Shown: positions 45,039 through 54,399 of the stretch, in pieces
Position numbering within the stretch: the stretch's first letter is position 1
How the letters are laid out: every line of letters begins with the position of its first letter
Assembly (NCBI RefSeq): GCF_021300655.1
Contig: NZ_JAJTNB010000006.1
Location: 1-64,000 of the forward strand
DNA length: 64,000 bases
Source of the DNA: Helicobacter kayseriensis
Lineage (GTDB): Bacteria; Campylobacterota; Campylobacteria; Campylobacterales; Helicobacteraceae
Reading direction: 5' to 3'
Made by a program: the position numbers and the translations under genes
Notes under the pieces: model-generated
What the model saw: only the letters and a program-made list of their open reading frames with translations
Database searches by the model: none
Told to the model about the DNA's origin: nothing

Positions 45039-45629
45039 ATGAAACATGTTTTACTTTTGAATGGAGCAAAGGTATTTGGATCTTCTGGGGGGAAACTCAA
45101 TACAGCCCTTCATCAACTTGCTAATGAGATTCTCACTCAGCTTGGCTATGAGGTTGAGCAAACTTGTATTGATCAGGGATATACCATCCAAGAAGAAGTG
45201 GAGAAAATCTTAAGAGCTGATGTATTGCTCTATCAAATGCCCGCTTGGTGGATGGGTGAGCCTTGGATTGTGAAAAAATATATTGATGAGGTTTTTTTGG
45301 GGTTATATGGAAAACTTTTCAGTGGAGATGGACGAAGTCGAGAGGATGAGAGCAAAAAATATGGCACAGGAGGAGGGAGTCATGGGAAAAAGTATCTTTT
45401 CTCCACGACTTGGAATGCCCCACTTGAGGCCTTTGTGGAGAAAAATCAGTTTTTTGAGGGGAGGGGAGTGGATGGTGCATTGTTTTCTCTTCATAAAACG
45501 CATCAATTTATAGGAATGCAGGCTTTGGAAAGCTTTGCTTGCTATGATGTGGTCAAAAATCCCAAAATCGAACAATATCAAGCTGATTATGCTTTTCATC
45601 TCAAAAAAATCTTTAGCTCCAATCAATAA
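45039..45629 (+). CDS. mdaB: NAD(P)H quinone oxidoreductase MdaB
   Basis: A flavodoxin-fold FAD enzyme that reduces quinones by two electrons and protects against oxidative stress; in H. pylori MdaB is a colonisation factor. The 196 residues include LLLNGAKVFGSSGGKLN (FAD loop), YQMPAWWMGEPWIVKKYIDEVF and TGGGSHGKKYLFSTTWNAP. AGAGGAG precedes the ATG, and GATACAAT around 44989 may be the -10. Monocistronic, with nap upstream. Confidence 0.93.
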   Translation: MKHVLLLNGAKVFGSSGGKLNTALHQLANEILTQLGYEVEQTCIDQGYTIQEEVEKILRADVLLYQMPAWWMGEPWIVKKYIDEVFLGLYGKLFSGDGRSREDESKKYGTGGGSHGKKYLFSTTWNAPLEAFVEKNQFFEGRGVDGALFSLHKTHQFIGMQALESFACYDVVKNPKIEQYQADYAFHLKKIFSSNQ

Positions 45630-45674
45630 AGCTTGCATTAAAGGTGTAAGTCAAGTCTGTGCTTTAGAGCTAGG

Positions 45675-47429
45675 TTAGCTTGGCACGATAGAGTTTTTGC
45701 GTGCAGTTTTTTGGAGGGAGAAGAGTAAGAGAATCATCACAAGGGCATAGAGGAGCAGGAGGAAGTTTTCTAGGGGATTATAAGAGGCACTTGAAGCCAA
45801 AAGACTGCTTACTCCAAAAATACTTTTAGATGAGATGAGCGTCATACTTAGAGTGATGCTAGAAAAAAATAAGATCCTACTCCATTTCCAAAAAAGACTA
45901 CAAACCCCAAGAAGATAAACTAGTCCTATCATTTTGCTTTGTGTGATAAGTGGGGTATTAAATAAAGCCACAAAAGTATTTTTGGAGTGATTGTTAATAA
46001 AAGCTTGGAGATTTGTCCCATATCTGCAAGCAAACAGAAGGATTCCAAAGCACCCAATCACAACAATCACCCAAGAGATGATTTTGAGTAAATCAGTGTG
46101 GTGGTCTGAGGTATGGCGATAAAACCATAGTTGAATATACTCAATGGTGTTTTTGAGACTTTCTCTTTTGTTGATTTCTAGCATTTGTGCCGAATCGTTT
46201 TGCTTGATGCGAGGAATATATAGCTCTTGTTTTTTATTGGCTCTTTCGTTGTTGATCATATCTTGCTTTGCAATTTGATCAAACTCTCTTGCTTCTTTTT
46301 CTAGATTTTTGATTTTTCTCCTGTATTTGAGCTCAAGCTCTTTTGCGTATAGTTCAAGTTTGTGCCATTTTTGAGATTCTAGACTATTTGATTGGGCATT
46401 GAGTGTTTCTTTGATGACGCGAAAAGAATCTCTTAGATTGATTGTGTGCTGGATTTGCAGATAAGTTGTTCCTCTACCCTGAAAATCATTTTCTTCACCT
46501 CTTTCTTCTTGTGCTTTTTCTTGAATATTTGTTTTAAGAACTTGAAGGGTTAGATGTGAAATATCTACTCCTGTGAAATGGACTAGTTTTGAATCTTTAA
46601 AAACACACATTGAAAAACTTGGGGGTTGCATAAAGGTTGCAAAGTAGAAATTAACAGTGTCTAAAAATTGTGAATTGTAAAACAAAGCTTCAGCCATAAA
46701 GGAAGAGCGATGGAAACGAATAGCTCCAAAAAATTGAGTCGATGAAAAATCCGCCTTTTGGAAAAAGATAGAATGAGAAAAATCTAAAAATGTTTTACTC
46801 TCAAGTGTCATTGCAGAGATAGTGAAATCTTTATTGAACCTGCAATTTGCAAAACCTATACTCTTTCTTACCAAAAGATATCGAAGCCAAACTTCTCTAT
46901 CAAAATAGGAATTCTTAAAATCGAGTGCTTTAATGAAGTTTCCACTAATCTCTACTTTGTTTTGAAAAAATGTGTTGAAGTCTATAGACTGATTGCAAGC
47001 ATTTGTCCCAAAAAATGATGAGTAAAAAGCGTGATGGTATTCTTTGACTGCATTTGTGTCTAAATCGCTTGGAATGGTTTTAGAGACTATCCCCCTAAAG
47101 TGTATAGAAGTCCAAAAGTTGTAACTATTTAAGCCAAGATAAAGATTTTCTTTTGTGATTATTAAAAAGTCAAAATTGTCATCGAATTTTTCTATATGTT
47201 TATAGATTTTTTCAGTGCAGAGATAATCCAAATAGATAGAGTGTCTTAGTTCTTCATCAAAAGGATGACTTGAGGGGGAAGTATAGTAATTGATGAGTAT
47301 AGGTAGAGGGGTAGGAGATTCAAATTGGACTATTTCAATAGTGAGAATAATGCTATTTCTTTTGTTTTTAAGCCCTTCTCTCTGTGTATCACCAATAGAT
47401 TTTATTATGGAGAGTTTTTCTGTTTGCAT
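45675..47429 (-). CDS. pentapeptide-repeat membrane protein, partner of the Abi-alpha gene
   Basis: A 584-residue protein in four parts. Residues 1-150 are an unrecognised N-terminal domain. Residues about 150-300 carry degenerate pentapeptide repeats (ANCRF, LDFSHSIF, KADFSSTQF, GAIRFHRSSF, NFYFATF) that would form a right-handed quadrilateral helix. About 340-430 is a charged coiled coil (KLELYAKELELKYRRKIKNL and on). The last 150 or so residues hold four hydrophobic helices. Start ATG 47429 overlaps the upstream stop (TAATG), so the two genes are translated together. A membrane-bound effector or sensor is plausible. No enzyme motif is visible. Confidence 0.7.
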   Translation of the reverse strand: MQTEKLSIIKSIGDTQREGLKNKRNSIILTIEIVQFESPTPLPILINYYTSPSSHPFDEELRHSIYLDYLCTEKIYKHIEKFDDNFDFLIITKENLYLGLNSYNFWTSIHFRGIVSKTIPSDLDTNAVKEYHHAFYSSFFGTNACNQSIDFNTFFQNKVEISGNFIKALDFKNSYFDREVWLRYLLVRKSIGFANCRFNKDFTISAMTLESKTFLDFSHSIFFQKADFSSTQFFGAIRFHRSSFMAEALFYNSQFLDTVNFYFATFMQPPSFSMCVFKDSKLVHFTGVDISHLTLQVLKTNIQEKAQEERGEENDFQGRGTTYLQIQHTINLRDSFRVIKETLNAQSNSLESQKWHKLELYAKELELKYRRKIKNLEKEAREFDQIAKQDMINNERANKKQELYIPRIKQNDSAQMLEINKRESLKNTIEYIQLWFYRHTSDHHTDLLKIISWVIVVIGCFGILLFACRYGTNLQAFINNHSKNTFVALFNTPLITQSKMIGLVYLLGVCSLFWKWSRILFFSSITLSMTLISSKSIFGVSSLLASSASYNPLENFLLLLYALVMILLLFSLQKTARKNSIVPS

Positions 47430-48187
47430 TAGATGTATTCTTCGCATTTTTGGCTTATGCAAGCCTCAACAAAGTGTTTTCCAAAGTCTGTAAGTCTAAA
47501 TTCCATAAAACGCTTAAGTCCTATTTGTTCTGGGACTTTGTGAGAAAACGCTCCACTACCTTGTTCTATAATTCTTTCACTATAAATAGATTCTTGTTGT
47601 TTATATTCCCAACATCCACTCAAATTGAGATTATGTAAGTGGTCGTTATATATCCATAAGTTCTCTTGAAAATCAAGTTTCTCTCTTGGAAATTCATCAA
47701 GAAGAGTTTGTTCGTTGATAAAACGATTTTGTTGTTTATCTAAATCCATTTTTGTGTGAAGGCGATACTTTTGTTTTTTGAGCAATACTAGCATCACCGC
47801 CTCATCTTTGGAGAGTTGTTCTAAGATTTTAGGGAATGCAGGACTTAGGAATTTTTGCTTAGTTTTATCAATAGAGCTTTTGAGGATATTAAAAAACATT
47901 TCCCCTAGCAAGGTTTCATCAGGATTGATTGCCAATCCTGCAAGTGTGGGGAGCAAGATATTGGGTTGAGCTTCTTGTACATTTTTCTCATCGACTTCAT
48001 TCTCAATTCTTTTGCACCATTTCTTAAATCTCACACCATACGCTCCACATAAAGTAAATGGAGCTAAAATAAGATTTGCAGTTTTTGCCACATCTTCTAG
48101 TCTCTTTCCAACTTCCTTCAAAGCTGGTTGAAAGGCATCACGATAAACCTCATTTGCATCAAATTTAATATCAATGTTGAAACCCAT
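47429..48187 (-). CDS. Abi-alpha (DUF4393) family protein
   Basis: The 252 residues contain the segment ALKEVGKRLEDVAKTANLILAPF followed by a region of about 100 residues with PNILLPTLAGLAINPDETLLGEMFFNILKSSIDK and HPSF-like SPAFPKILEQLSKDEAVML, the pattern of Abi-alpha/DUF4393 proteins (PF14337 as I recall it). The family was named for abortive infection, that is phage defence by cell arrest, though mechanism is not established. The C-terminal 100 residues are unassigned. AAAGGA lies 7 bases before the ATG. It is co-translated with the pentapeptide-repeat membrane protein, a candidate toxin or effector partner. Confidence 0.75.
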   Translation of the reverse strand: MGFNIDIKFDANEVYRDAFQPALKEVGKRLEDVAKTANLILAPFTLCGAYGVRFKKWCKRIENEVDEKNVQEAQPNILLPTLAGLAINPDETLLGEMFFNILKSSIDKTKQKFLSPAFPKILEQLSKDEAVMLVLLKKQKYRLHTKMDLDKQQNRFINEQTLLDEFPREKLDFQENLWIYNDHLHNLNLSGCWEYKQQESIYSERIIEQGSGAFSHKVPEQIGLKRFMEFRLTDFGKHFVEACISQKCEEYI

Positions 48188-48334
48188 TTATAATCCTTTC
48201 ATCGCTTCTAAAATCCAAGGCAAAACAGTGATCTCTGCCCGATAATCTTAATTTTTGCATTTTTCTCAATCTCTAAGTTTGTAATCTTTTTAATCTTTAG
48301 GCTGGCAACTTAGAGTTTGAATGAATTTGCTATC

Positions 48335-49543
48335 TTATTCATTCCTCAAAACTTCCAATAAATTGACTTGTGAAGCTTTGTGGGCCGGATAGAAAGATGA
48401 CAAGCATACAATGATTAGTGATCCAATGGCGATCATTACCCCATCTATCCAAGAAAAATCAAGCGGGAGTTTAGTCGTCCCATATACATCTGCAGGAAGC
48501 GAGATGATAGGAAAATGTGCAAGAAACTCCATCACCCCAAACCCTAAGCCAAATCCCAAAATGATCCCACCCACGCCCAAAGTCATTCCAATGCCAAAAA
48601 AAGCTTTTTTGATCTCTGCTTTGCTTGCCCCCATACTAAGAAGCAGGGCGATCTCTTTGCGTCTATTCATTACTACCATTAAGAGAGAACTGATGATATT
48701 GAGCGATGCCATCAAAATAATCAAAAGCAAAACAATAAAAAGTGCGCGTTTCTCTAACTCCATCGCCGAGAAAAGATTGCCATTTTGATGCCACCATCCC
48801 TCTACAAAAAACCGATTTTTGAAATTTTGAGCCAAAAAGCTGGAGAGGTCTTTGTAGTCTTTCATGGGATTAGATGAGTTGATATGGATGCCATCATAGA
48901 GGTTAGGCTGGATTCCTTTGATTTTGGCTAAGGATTCTAGAGAAGTGTAGCTATATCCACGATCATAGGCTCTAATCCCTGAGTGAAAAAACCCTTTGAC
49001 TTCAAAGCGTTTCATCGTGGGAGAGAAGCTCAAAGCACTTGGAGAAAGATCAGTAAAAAAGAGCACGACTTTTTGGGCTTTTTGGATTCCATAAGAGGTA
49101 TAGAAATCCTCACCCATCACGAGAGAAAAGGAGTCTATTTCTTTGCCTTCAAGAGTGCTTTGCAAAATCGGATTGACTTGTCCTTCCAAAACAGAATCAA
49201 TCCCAAAAATCACGGTTGGAAAGATTCCATATTCAGTTTTGATCATTGCATAAGATTGTAGATATGGGCTGAAGTTGAGGTGAGGAAATTCGATTTGGAG
49301 GCGATAGAGGAGATCTTGAGGGATCGCGTTTTTGCCGAGAGTTTTGATATTGAGTGGTGCATTCATGATAAAAATCTTTTCTTGAAGCTCTTTGGAGATC
49401 CCATTCATAATCGCCATCGCCACACATAGGACCATCACACCAATAGCGATTCCTAAAAAGGCGATAAGGCTTGTGATAAAGATAAAAGGCTGAGTTTTGT
49501 CAAACTTGAGATATTTGGGAAGAAGGAGAGAGGAGAGGCTCAT
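48335..49543 (-). CDS. lipoprotein-releasing ABC transporter permease (LolC/LolE family)
   Basis: The 402 residues have an N-terminal helix ([30 protein letters not shown]), a large periplasmic domain, and three C-terminal helices of the FtsX/MacB type with the cytoplasmic coupling motif [18 protein letters not shown]. It probably extracts lipoproteins from the inner membrane and passes them to LolA, whose gene is nearby. Epsilonproteobacteria often use one LolC/E-like subunit instead of two, with the LolD ATPase elsewhere. Overlaps secA by four bases. Confidence 0.9.
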   Translation of the reverse strand: MSLSSLLLPKYLKFDKTQPFIFITSLIAFLGIAIGVMVLCVAMAIMNGISKELQEKIFIMNAPLNIKTLGKNAIPQDLLYRLQIEFPHLNFSPYLQSYAMIKTEYGIFPTVIFGIDSVLEGQVNPILQSTLEGKEIDSFSLVMGEDFYTSYGIQKAQKVVLFFTDLSPSALSFSPTMKRFEVKGFFHSGIRAYDRGYSYTSLESLAKIKGIQPNLYDGIHINSSNPMKDYKDLSSFLAQNFKNRFFVEGWWHQNGNLFSAMELEKRALFIVLLLIILMASLNIISSLLMVVMNRRKEIALLLSMGASKAEIKKAFFGIGMTLGVGGIILGFGLGFGVMEFLAHFPIISLPADVYGTTKLPLDFSWIDGVMIAIGSLIIVCLSSFYPAHKASQVNLLEVLRNE

Positions 49544-52092
49544 TGAGCTTTCCTAGCGAGTAGTCCTTTTTTTGGCCCACTTTTTCCGTGGCATTGTTTG
49601 TATTTTTTTCCACTTCCGCAAGGGCAAAGTTCATTTCTTGCAATCTTGACGCCAAATTTATTTTCATGGTGAGAGGAGGTGAGGTTTTGAGAAAATTCAT
49701 CTTCTAGATTCTGTAAAGCTTGCTTGTTGGCCTCTTCTTGGTGGGCTTGTAGTTTGATGAGATGGAGGGTTTTGATCGTTTCTGTCTTAATAGAGTTGCG
49801 AAGTTCTAAGAAAAGGTTGTAGCTTTCTTTTTTGTATTCTACAAGAGGGTCTTTTTGGTTGTAGCCTCTAAGGCCGATTCCTGTTTTGAGGTTGTCCATC
49901 ATATAAAGATGCTCTCTCCAAGTACTATCAAGGACTTGGAGATAAATGATACGCTCAATTTCACTTCTTTGATTGAGCTCAAGAGTTTGCATTTTTTCTT
50001 CATAACTAGCATTGAGGGTATCGATGATTTTGGCTTGAAGCTCTTCATAGTCTAGATTCTCAAGTCCTTCGATTTTGATTCCAAAGCTTTCTTGGAATTG
50101 CACTTGAAGTTTGGGGATATCATAATTTTGATAGTGAATTTCTGGCGTTATATCTAGTTGGAGTAAGAGGTTTTCAACTACAGCTTGACGATCTTCTTTG
50201 ATTTTGGAATCAATGTCAAAATCTTGATTTAGAAGTTGATTTCTGAGGCGATAGACTGCCTTTCTTTGTTCGTTGGCAACATCATCATATTCCAAAAGAT
50301 GCTTTCTTGATTCAAAATGCAATCCTTCTACTTTCTTTTGTGCATTTTCAACAGAGCGTGTAACAAGAGAAGATTCGATGTGCTCTCCATCTTTAAGCCC
50401 TAATTTTTCCATAATGCCTTTGATTTTGTCGCTTCCAAAGATTCGCAAAAGATTATCTTCAAGGCTAAGATAAAATTGACTCACTCCAGGATCCCCCTGC
50501 CGTCCGCTTCTCCCTCTGAGCTGATTGTCAATCCTACGACTTTCATGTCGTTCTGTCCCGATGATATAAAGCCCTCCTAGTTCTTTGATCTCGTCAGTCA
50601 GCTTGATATCAACTCCTCGTCCTGCCATATTTGTCGCGATTGTAACTGCTCCCTTATTTCCCGCATCTTTGATGATTTCGGCTTCTTTTGTGTGCTGTTT
50701 GGCGTTCAATACAGTGTGAGGGATTCGTTCTTTTTTGAGGAGTTCGTGTAGGATTTCGCTTTTTTCGATGCTTGCTGTTCCCACAAGCACAGGTTGGCCT
50801 TTTCTGTGGAGTTCTTTGATTTTTTCAATGACGGCTTGGAATTTCTCTCTTTCGCTTTTATAGATTAAGTCATTGAGATCTTTTCTTTGGATGGGGATAT
50901 TGGTCGGGATGCTGACAACATCAAGATTGTAGATTTGTAAAAATTCTCCTGCTTCAGTTTGAGCAGTTCCTGTCATCCCTGCAAGCTTGTCATAAAGGCG
51001 GAAATAGTTTTGAAAAGTAATATCTGCTAGGGTTTGACTCTCTTCCTTGATCGCAACTTGTTCTTTTGCCTCTATGGCTTGATGAAGTCCTTCGCTAAAG
51101 CGTCTGCCCTCACTCAATCGGCCTGTGAATTCATCAACAATCACAACTTCATTGTTTTGCACAACATAGTCTTTGTCTTTGATGAAGAGATAATTTGCCT
51201 TGAGTGCTTGATCAAGATGGTGAGCAAGTCCAGCATTTTCGATATTGTAGAGATTATCGACTTTGAATAACTCCTCAGCTCTTTGGATGCCTTCTTCAGT
51301 CAAAAGAATGACGCGATTTTTTTCATCGATTGTGAAGTCTTGATCTTTGGTGAGCTTTTGAGCAACTTCATTGGCAATTTGATAATTTTCTAGTTTTTTG
51401 TTGGCTGGTCCTGAGATGATAAGCGGAGTTCTTGCCTCATCAATCAAAATAGAATCCACCTCATCAATGATTGCAAAGTAATGATTTTTTTGCACTTTTT
51501 GATCAAGGGAATACTTCATATTGTCACGCAAATAATCAAAGCCAAATTCATTGTTTGTCCCATAAACAATATCGCTTGCATAGACTTTGAGTCTTTCCTC
51601 TTCATTTGTAGAGGCAGTGATATAGCCGATTGAGTATCCCAAAAATTCATATAACTCTCTTAAGTCTTCTGCGTCTCTTTGAGCTAGATAATCATTGACT
51701 GTGACGACATGCACGCTTTTTCCTACCATTGCATTGAGCGCAACAGCTAGTGTCGCCACAAGAGTTTTGCCTTCACCTGTTTTCATTTCAGCAATTTTTC
51801 CATCGTGAAGCACCATTCCACCGATAAGTTGGACATCATGATGGCGTTTGTTGTAGATTCTGCGACTTGCTTCACGCGTAATGGCAAAGCTATCATTCAA
51901 AACATCTTCAAGGGAGGCTTCTTGATTTTGGACTTTTTGTTTGAGTGCTAAAAAAGCCTCTTGAAGCTCCTGATCTTGCAGGGATTGATAGTGTGATTCT
52001 AAGGCATTGATTGCATGGATTCTTTTTTTGTATTTTTTTAGGATTCTTGTGTTGCGTGTTCCAAAAATTGAACCAAAAATGGATGAAAGCAT
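49540..52092 (-). CDS. secA: preprotein translocase ATPase SecA
   Basis: The motor of Sec protein export. The 850 residues hold Walker [13 protein letters not shown] (near 100), [20 protein letters not shown] (Walker B region, about 205), [36 protein letters not shown], and a C-terminal zinc motif [14 protein letters not shown] that binds SecB or lipids. Length is typical for the phylum. Co-transcribed with the LolC-like gene; lolA is divergent. Confidence 0.98.
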   Translation of the reverse strand: MLSSIFGSIFGTRNTRILKKYKKRIHAINALESHYQSLQDQELQEAFLALKQKVQNQEASLEDVLNDSFAITREASRRIYNKRHHDVQLIGGMVLHDGKIAEMKTGEGKTLVATLAVALNAMVGKSVHVVTVNDYLAQRDAEDLRELYEFLGYSIGYITASTNEEERLKVYASDIVYGTNNEFGFDYLRDNMKYSLDQKVQKNHYFAIIDEVDSILIDEARTPLIISGPANKKLENYQIANEVAQKLTKDQDFTIDEKNRVILLTEEGIQRAEELFKVDNLYNIENAGLAHHLDQALKANYLFIKDKDYVVQNNEVVIVDEFTGRLSEGRRFSEGLHQAIEAKEQVAIKEESQTLADITFQNYFRLYDKLAGMTGTAQTEAGEFLQIYNLDVVSIPTNIPIQRKDLNDLIYKSEREKFQAVIEKIKELHRKGQPVLVGTASIEKSEILHELLKKERIPHTVLNAKQHTKEAEIIKDAGNKGAVTIATNMAGRGVDIKLTDEIKELGGLYIIGTERHESRRIDNQLRGRSGRQGDPGVSQFYLSLEDNLLRIFGSDKIKGIMEKLGLKDGEHIESSLVTRSVENAQKKVEGLHFESRKHLLEYDDVANEQRKAVYRLRNQLLNQDFDIDSKIKEDRQAVVENLLLQLDITPEIHYQNYDIPKLQVQFQESFGIKIEGLENLDYEELQAKIIDTLNASYEEKMQTLELNQRSEIERIIYLQVLDSTWREHLYMMDNLKTGIGLRGYNQKDPLVEYKKESYNLFLELRNSIKTETIKTLHLIKLQAHQEEANKQALQNLEDEFSQNLTSSHHENKFGVKIARNELCPCGSGKKYKQCHGKSGPKKGLLARKAQ

Positions 52093-52190
52093 TAAATGAC
52101 CCCTTGTTGTGATTATTTGGTAGTTTTATTGTCAATTTTAACACAAGCACTATAAAATATTGAAGTTTCATTGTTTGAGAGGATTGAGGA

Positions 52191-52715
52191 ATGCAGAAGT
52201 TATTGTTTTGGATATTGAGCGTTGTGATGTGCGTGGGTCTAGATAAAAATATTACAAGCTTGAGGGCAGATTTTGTGCAATATGCGCAAAATTCTCAAGG
52301 TGAGGGCGGGGTTTATTATTCTGGATCTCTTGTGGCACTAGCTCCATATGATGCAAAATGGGAATATCAAACTCCAATCCAAAAAATTGTTTATTTAAAA
52401 AAGGGAGAACTGATCTCTTATGAACCTTTGCTTTCTCAAGTGGTCTATTTGCAAACCAATCAAAGCATCAATTTTCTCAAAATCATTCAGCGCGCAAAAC
52501 AGAGTCCAAAAGATTCTGATCTTTATCTTGCTTATGTGGATGGGAAAGAATATGCTTTGATTGTCAAAAATGCAATCCCTCAGAGGTTAGAATACAATGA
52601 TGAGCTTGGGAATCATATGGTGATCGAGCTTAAAAATGTGCAACTCAATCCAAAGATTCCAAGCAAAGAATTTGAATTTAATCCCCCTAAAGGCGTTGAT
52701 ATTATTCGGCATTAA
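52191..52715 (+). CDS. lolA: outer membrane lipoprotein carrier protein LolA
   Basis: A periplasmic chaperone that ferries lipoproteins from the LolC/E complex to the outer membrane. The 174 residues have a signal peptide (MQKLLFWILSVVMCVG) and LolA features: LRADFVQYAQNSQG, YSGSLVALAPYDAKWEY, EPLLSQVVYLQTNQ and a C-terminal FEFNPPKGVDII. Divergent from secA with GAGGATTGAGGA before the ATG. Confidence 0.9.
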   Translation: MQKLLFWILSVVMCVGLDKNITSLRADFVQYAQNSQGEGGVYYSGSLVALAPYDAKWEYQTPIQKIVYLKKGELISYEPLLSQVVYLQTNQSINFLKIIQRAKQSPKDSDLYLAYVDGKEYALIVKNAIPQRLEYNDELGNHMVIELKNVQLNPKIPSKEFEFNPPKGVDIIRH

Positions 52716-52781
52716 AATATCCAACACTTTCAAAGATTTGCTAGTATTGCGGGCTTAATCTTAGTCTAGAAAGGGGTTATT

Positions 52782-54308
52782 TTGAATTATTCAGATACTT
52801 TTTTTTCTCTTCTTGTGCCACTTGTGGTGATAGGCCTTGTGCTCCTGAGTAAGAGAATTGTTTTGTCTCTTTTTGTGGGTATTGTTTTGGGTGGGGTGAT
52901 GATGCATTATGAAAATCCAATAGAGATTTTTGATTATGTCTATCAGAAGGTTTCCTCTGTGTTTTATAGCTATAAAGGTGGGACGCTTGAAGCAAATTGG
53001 TATGGAATCTATGTATTTTTGTTTTTGATTATTTTGGGTATTTTGTCTCAAGTTGTGATTTATTCGGGGGGAGTTGGTGCGTTTGTCGCATGGGCTAGAA
53101 GAAAGGTCAGAGATACAAAGACCTCTGAATTTGTTGCTTTTTTTGCAGGGATTGTTATTTTTATTGATGACTATTTCAACGCATTGACAGTGGGGCAGAT
53201 TGCCAAACCTCTTGGAGGGATGTATTCTTCAAGTCGTGAGCGTTTGGCCTATATTATCGATAGCACCTCAGCCCCTGTTTGTGTGATCGTCCCATTTTCA
53301 AGCTGGGGGGCTTATATCATTGGAATCTTACAAAGCAATCTCCCCAAAGATTCTAATCACGCGCTGTTTGTTTTACTTGAGAGTATTGGGAGTAATTTTT
53401 ATGCGTGGTTTGCATTGATTGCTGTATTTTTGACAATTTTATGGCAGATCAATCTTCCCGCGATGCGTCGATATGTCAATGTTGATGTGGCAGAATCTTC
53501 CCAAGATCTCTTGCAAAGAGAATCTAAACTTTCGCTTCTACTGATTCCAATTTTTGTCTTGATTGTAGCGATTGTGTTTATGATTTTTTACACAGGGTAT
53601 AAAGCAAGTAAATCTCTAGAGTTTTTTGAAATGCTTGCCAATACAGACACCGCTTTTGCCTTATTTTGTGGAGGATTGATTGCTCTTGGAGTGTCTTTTG
53701 TCCTTTCGCGAAAGGAGATTGCTGAGACAGAGTATTTTGAGATTGTTTTAAAGGGAATCAAATCAATGCTTCCTGCGATTGTGATTTTGGTCCTTGCTTG
53801 GGCGATTGCTCCAGTGATTAAGGAGGATTTGCAAACAGGTGTTTATCTTGGCAATCTAGCAAAAACTTATCTTAGTAGCCATAGCTTGGTCTTGCTCCCT
53901 GTGTTTTTATTTTTGATTTCAGCTTTTATTTCTTTTAGCACAGGGACAAGTTGGGGATGCTTTGCGATTATGATCCCAATTGCTGTGGAGTTGAGTGCCC
54001 AAAGTGGAGGAAATGCGATCATAGCGATTTCAGCAGTGCTTTCTGGTGCGGTTTATGGGGATCATACTTCGCCAATGTCAGATACAACAATTCTTTCCTC
54101 CATTGGAGCAGGGTGTTCTTTGCAGAGCCACTTTATGACCCAATTTCCTTATGCGGCAATTGTTGCGTTTTTCTCATTTGTAGCATTTTGTGTTGTTTCC
54201 TTGGGAGGAAGCACATTGCTTGCATTTGGTGTAGGAGGAGCATTGCTTGTGGTGAGTTTGTATTATCTATCAAAACGATATGGGGGCGAACTACCTATTA
54301 AAAAATAA
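52782..54308 (+). CDS. NhaC-family Na+/H+ antiporter, copy 1
   Basis: A 508-residue inner membrane antiporter with 10-12 helices. The family-type segments SAPVCVIVPFSSWGAYIIGIL and STGTSWGCFAIMIPIAVEL carry the discontinuous helices, and FIDDYFNALTVG and YGDHTSPMSDTTILSS hold conserved acidic and polar residues for ion binding. The likely function is sodium or amino-acid-linked exchange. Start is TTG with AAGGGG 5 bases before it. A second copy follows, so they form a tandem pair. Confidence 0.9.
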   Translation: MNYSDTFFSLLVPLVVIGLVLLSKRIVLSLFVGIVLGGVMMHYENPIEIFDYVYQKVSSVFYSYKGGTLEANWYGIYVFLFLIILGILSQVVIYSGGVGAFVAWARRKVRDTKTSEFVAFFAGIVIFIDDYFNALTVGQIAKPLGGMYSSSRERLAYIIDSTSAPVCVIVPFSSWGAYIIGILQSNLPKDSNHALFVLLESIGSNFYAWFALIAVFLTILWQINLPAMRRYVNVDVAESSQDLLQRESKLSLLLIPIFVLIVAIVFMIFYTGYKASKSLEFFEMLANTDTAFALFCGGLIALGVSFVLSRKEIAETEYFEIVLKGIKSMLPAIVILVLAWAIAPVIKEDLQTGVYLGNLAKTYLSSHSLVLLPVFLFLISAFISFSTGTSWGCFAIMIPIAVELSAQSGGNAIIAISAVLSGAVYGDHTSPMSDTTILSSIGAGCSLQSHFMTQFPYAAIVAFFSFVAFCVVSLGGSTLLAFGVGGALLVVSLYYLSKRYGGELPIKK

Positions 54309-54352
54309 AAATACATATTGTTTTTAAAAAAATATGAGGGATCTGTGCTTAT

Positions 54353-54382
54353 AATTCTGTGAAAGTTTTCTTTCGCAGAATT
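54353..54382 (+). promoter_or_regulatory. stable stem-loop between tandem antiporter genes
   Basis: A 13-bp stem (one G-U pair) with a TTTT loop: AATTCTGTGAAAG and CTTTCGCAGAATT, followed by TTGCTTT, in the 91-base gap between the NhaC-type genes. It could terminate part of the transcripts of the first copy or shape mRNA processing. It ends 17 bases before the second start. Confidence 0.6.
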
Positions 54383-54399
54383 TGCTTTAAGGATTCCTC

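Noticed and set aside
45303-45638. A 111-codon minus-strand ORF inside mdaB
   Set aside because: Antisense to a clear MdaB reading frame and with no motif.
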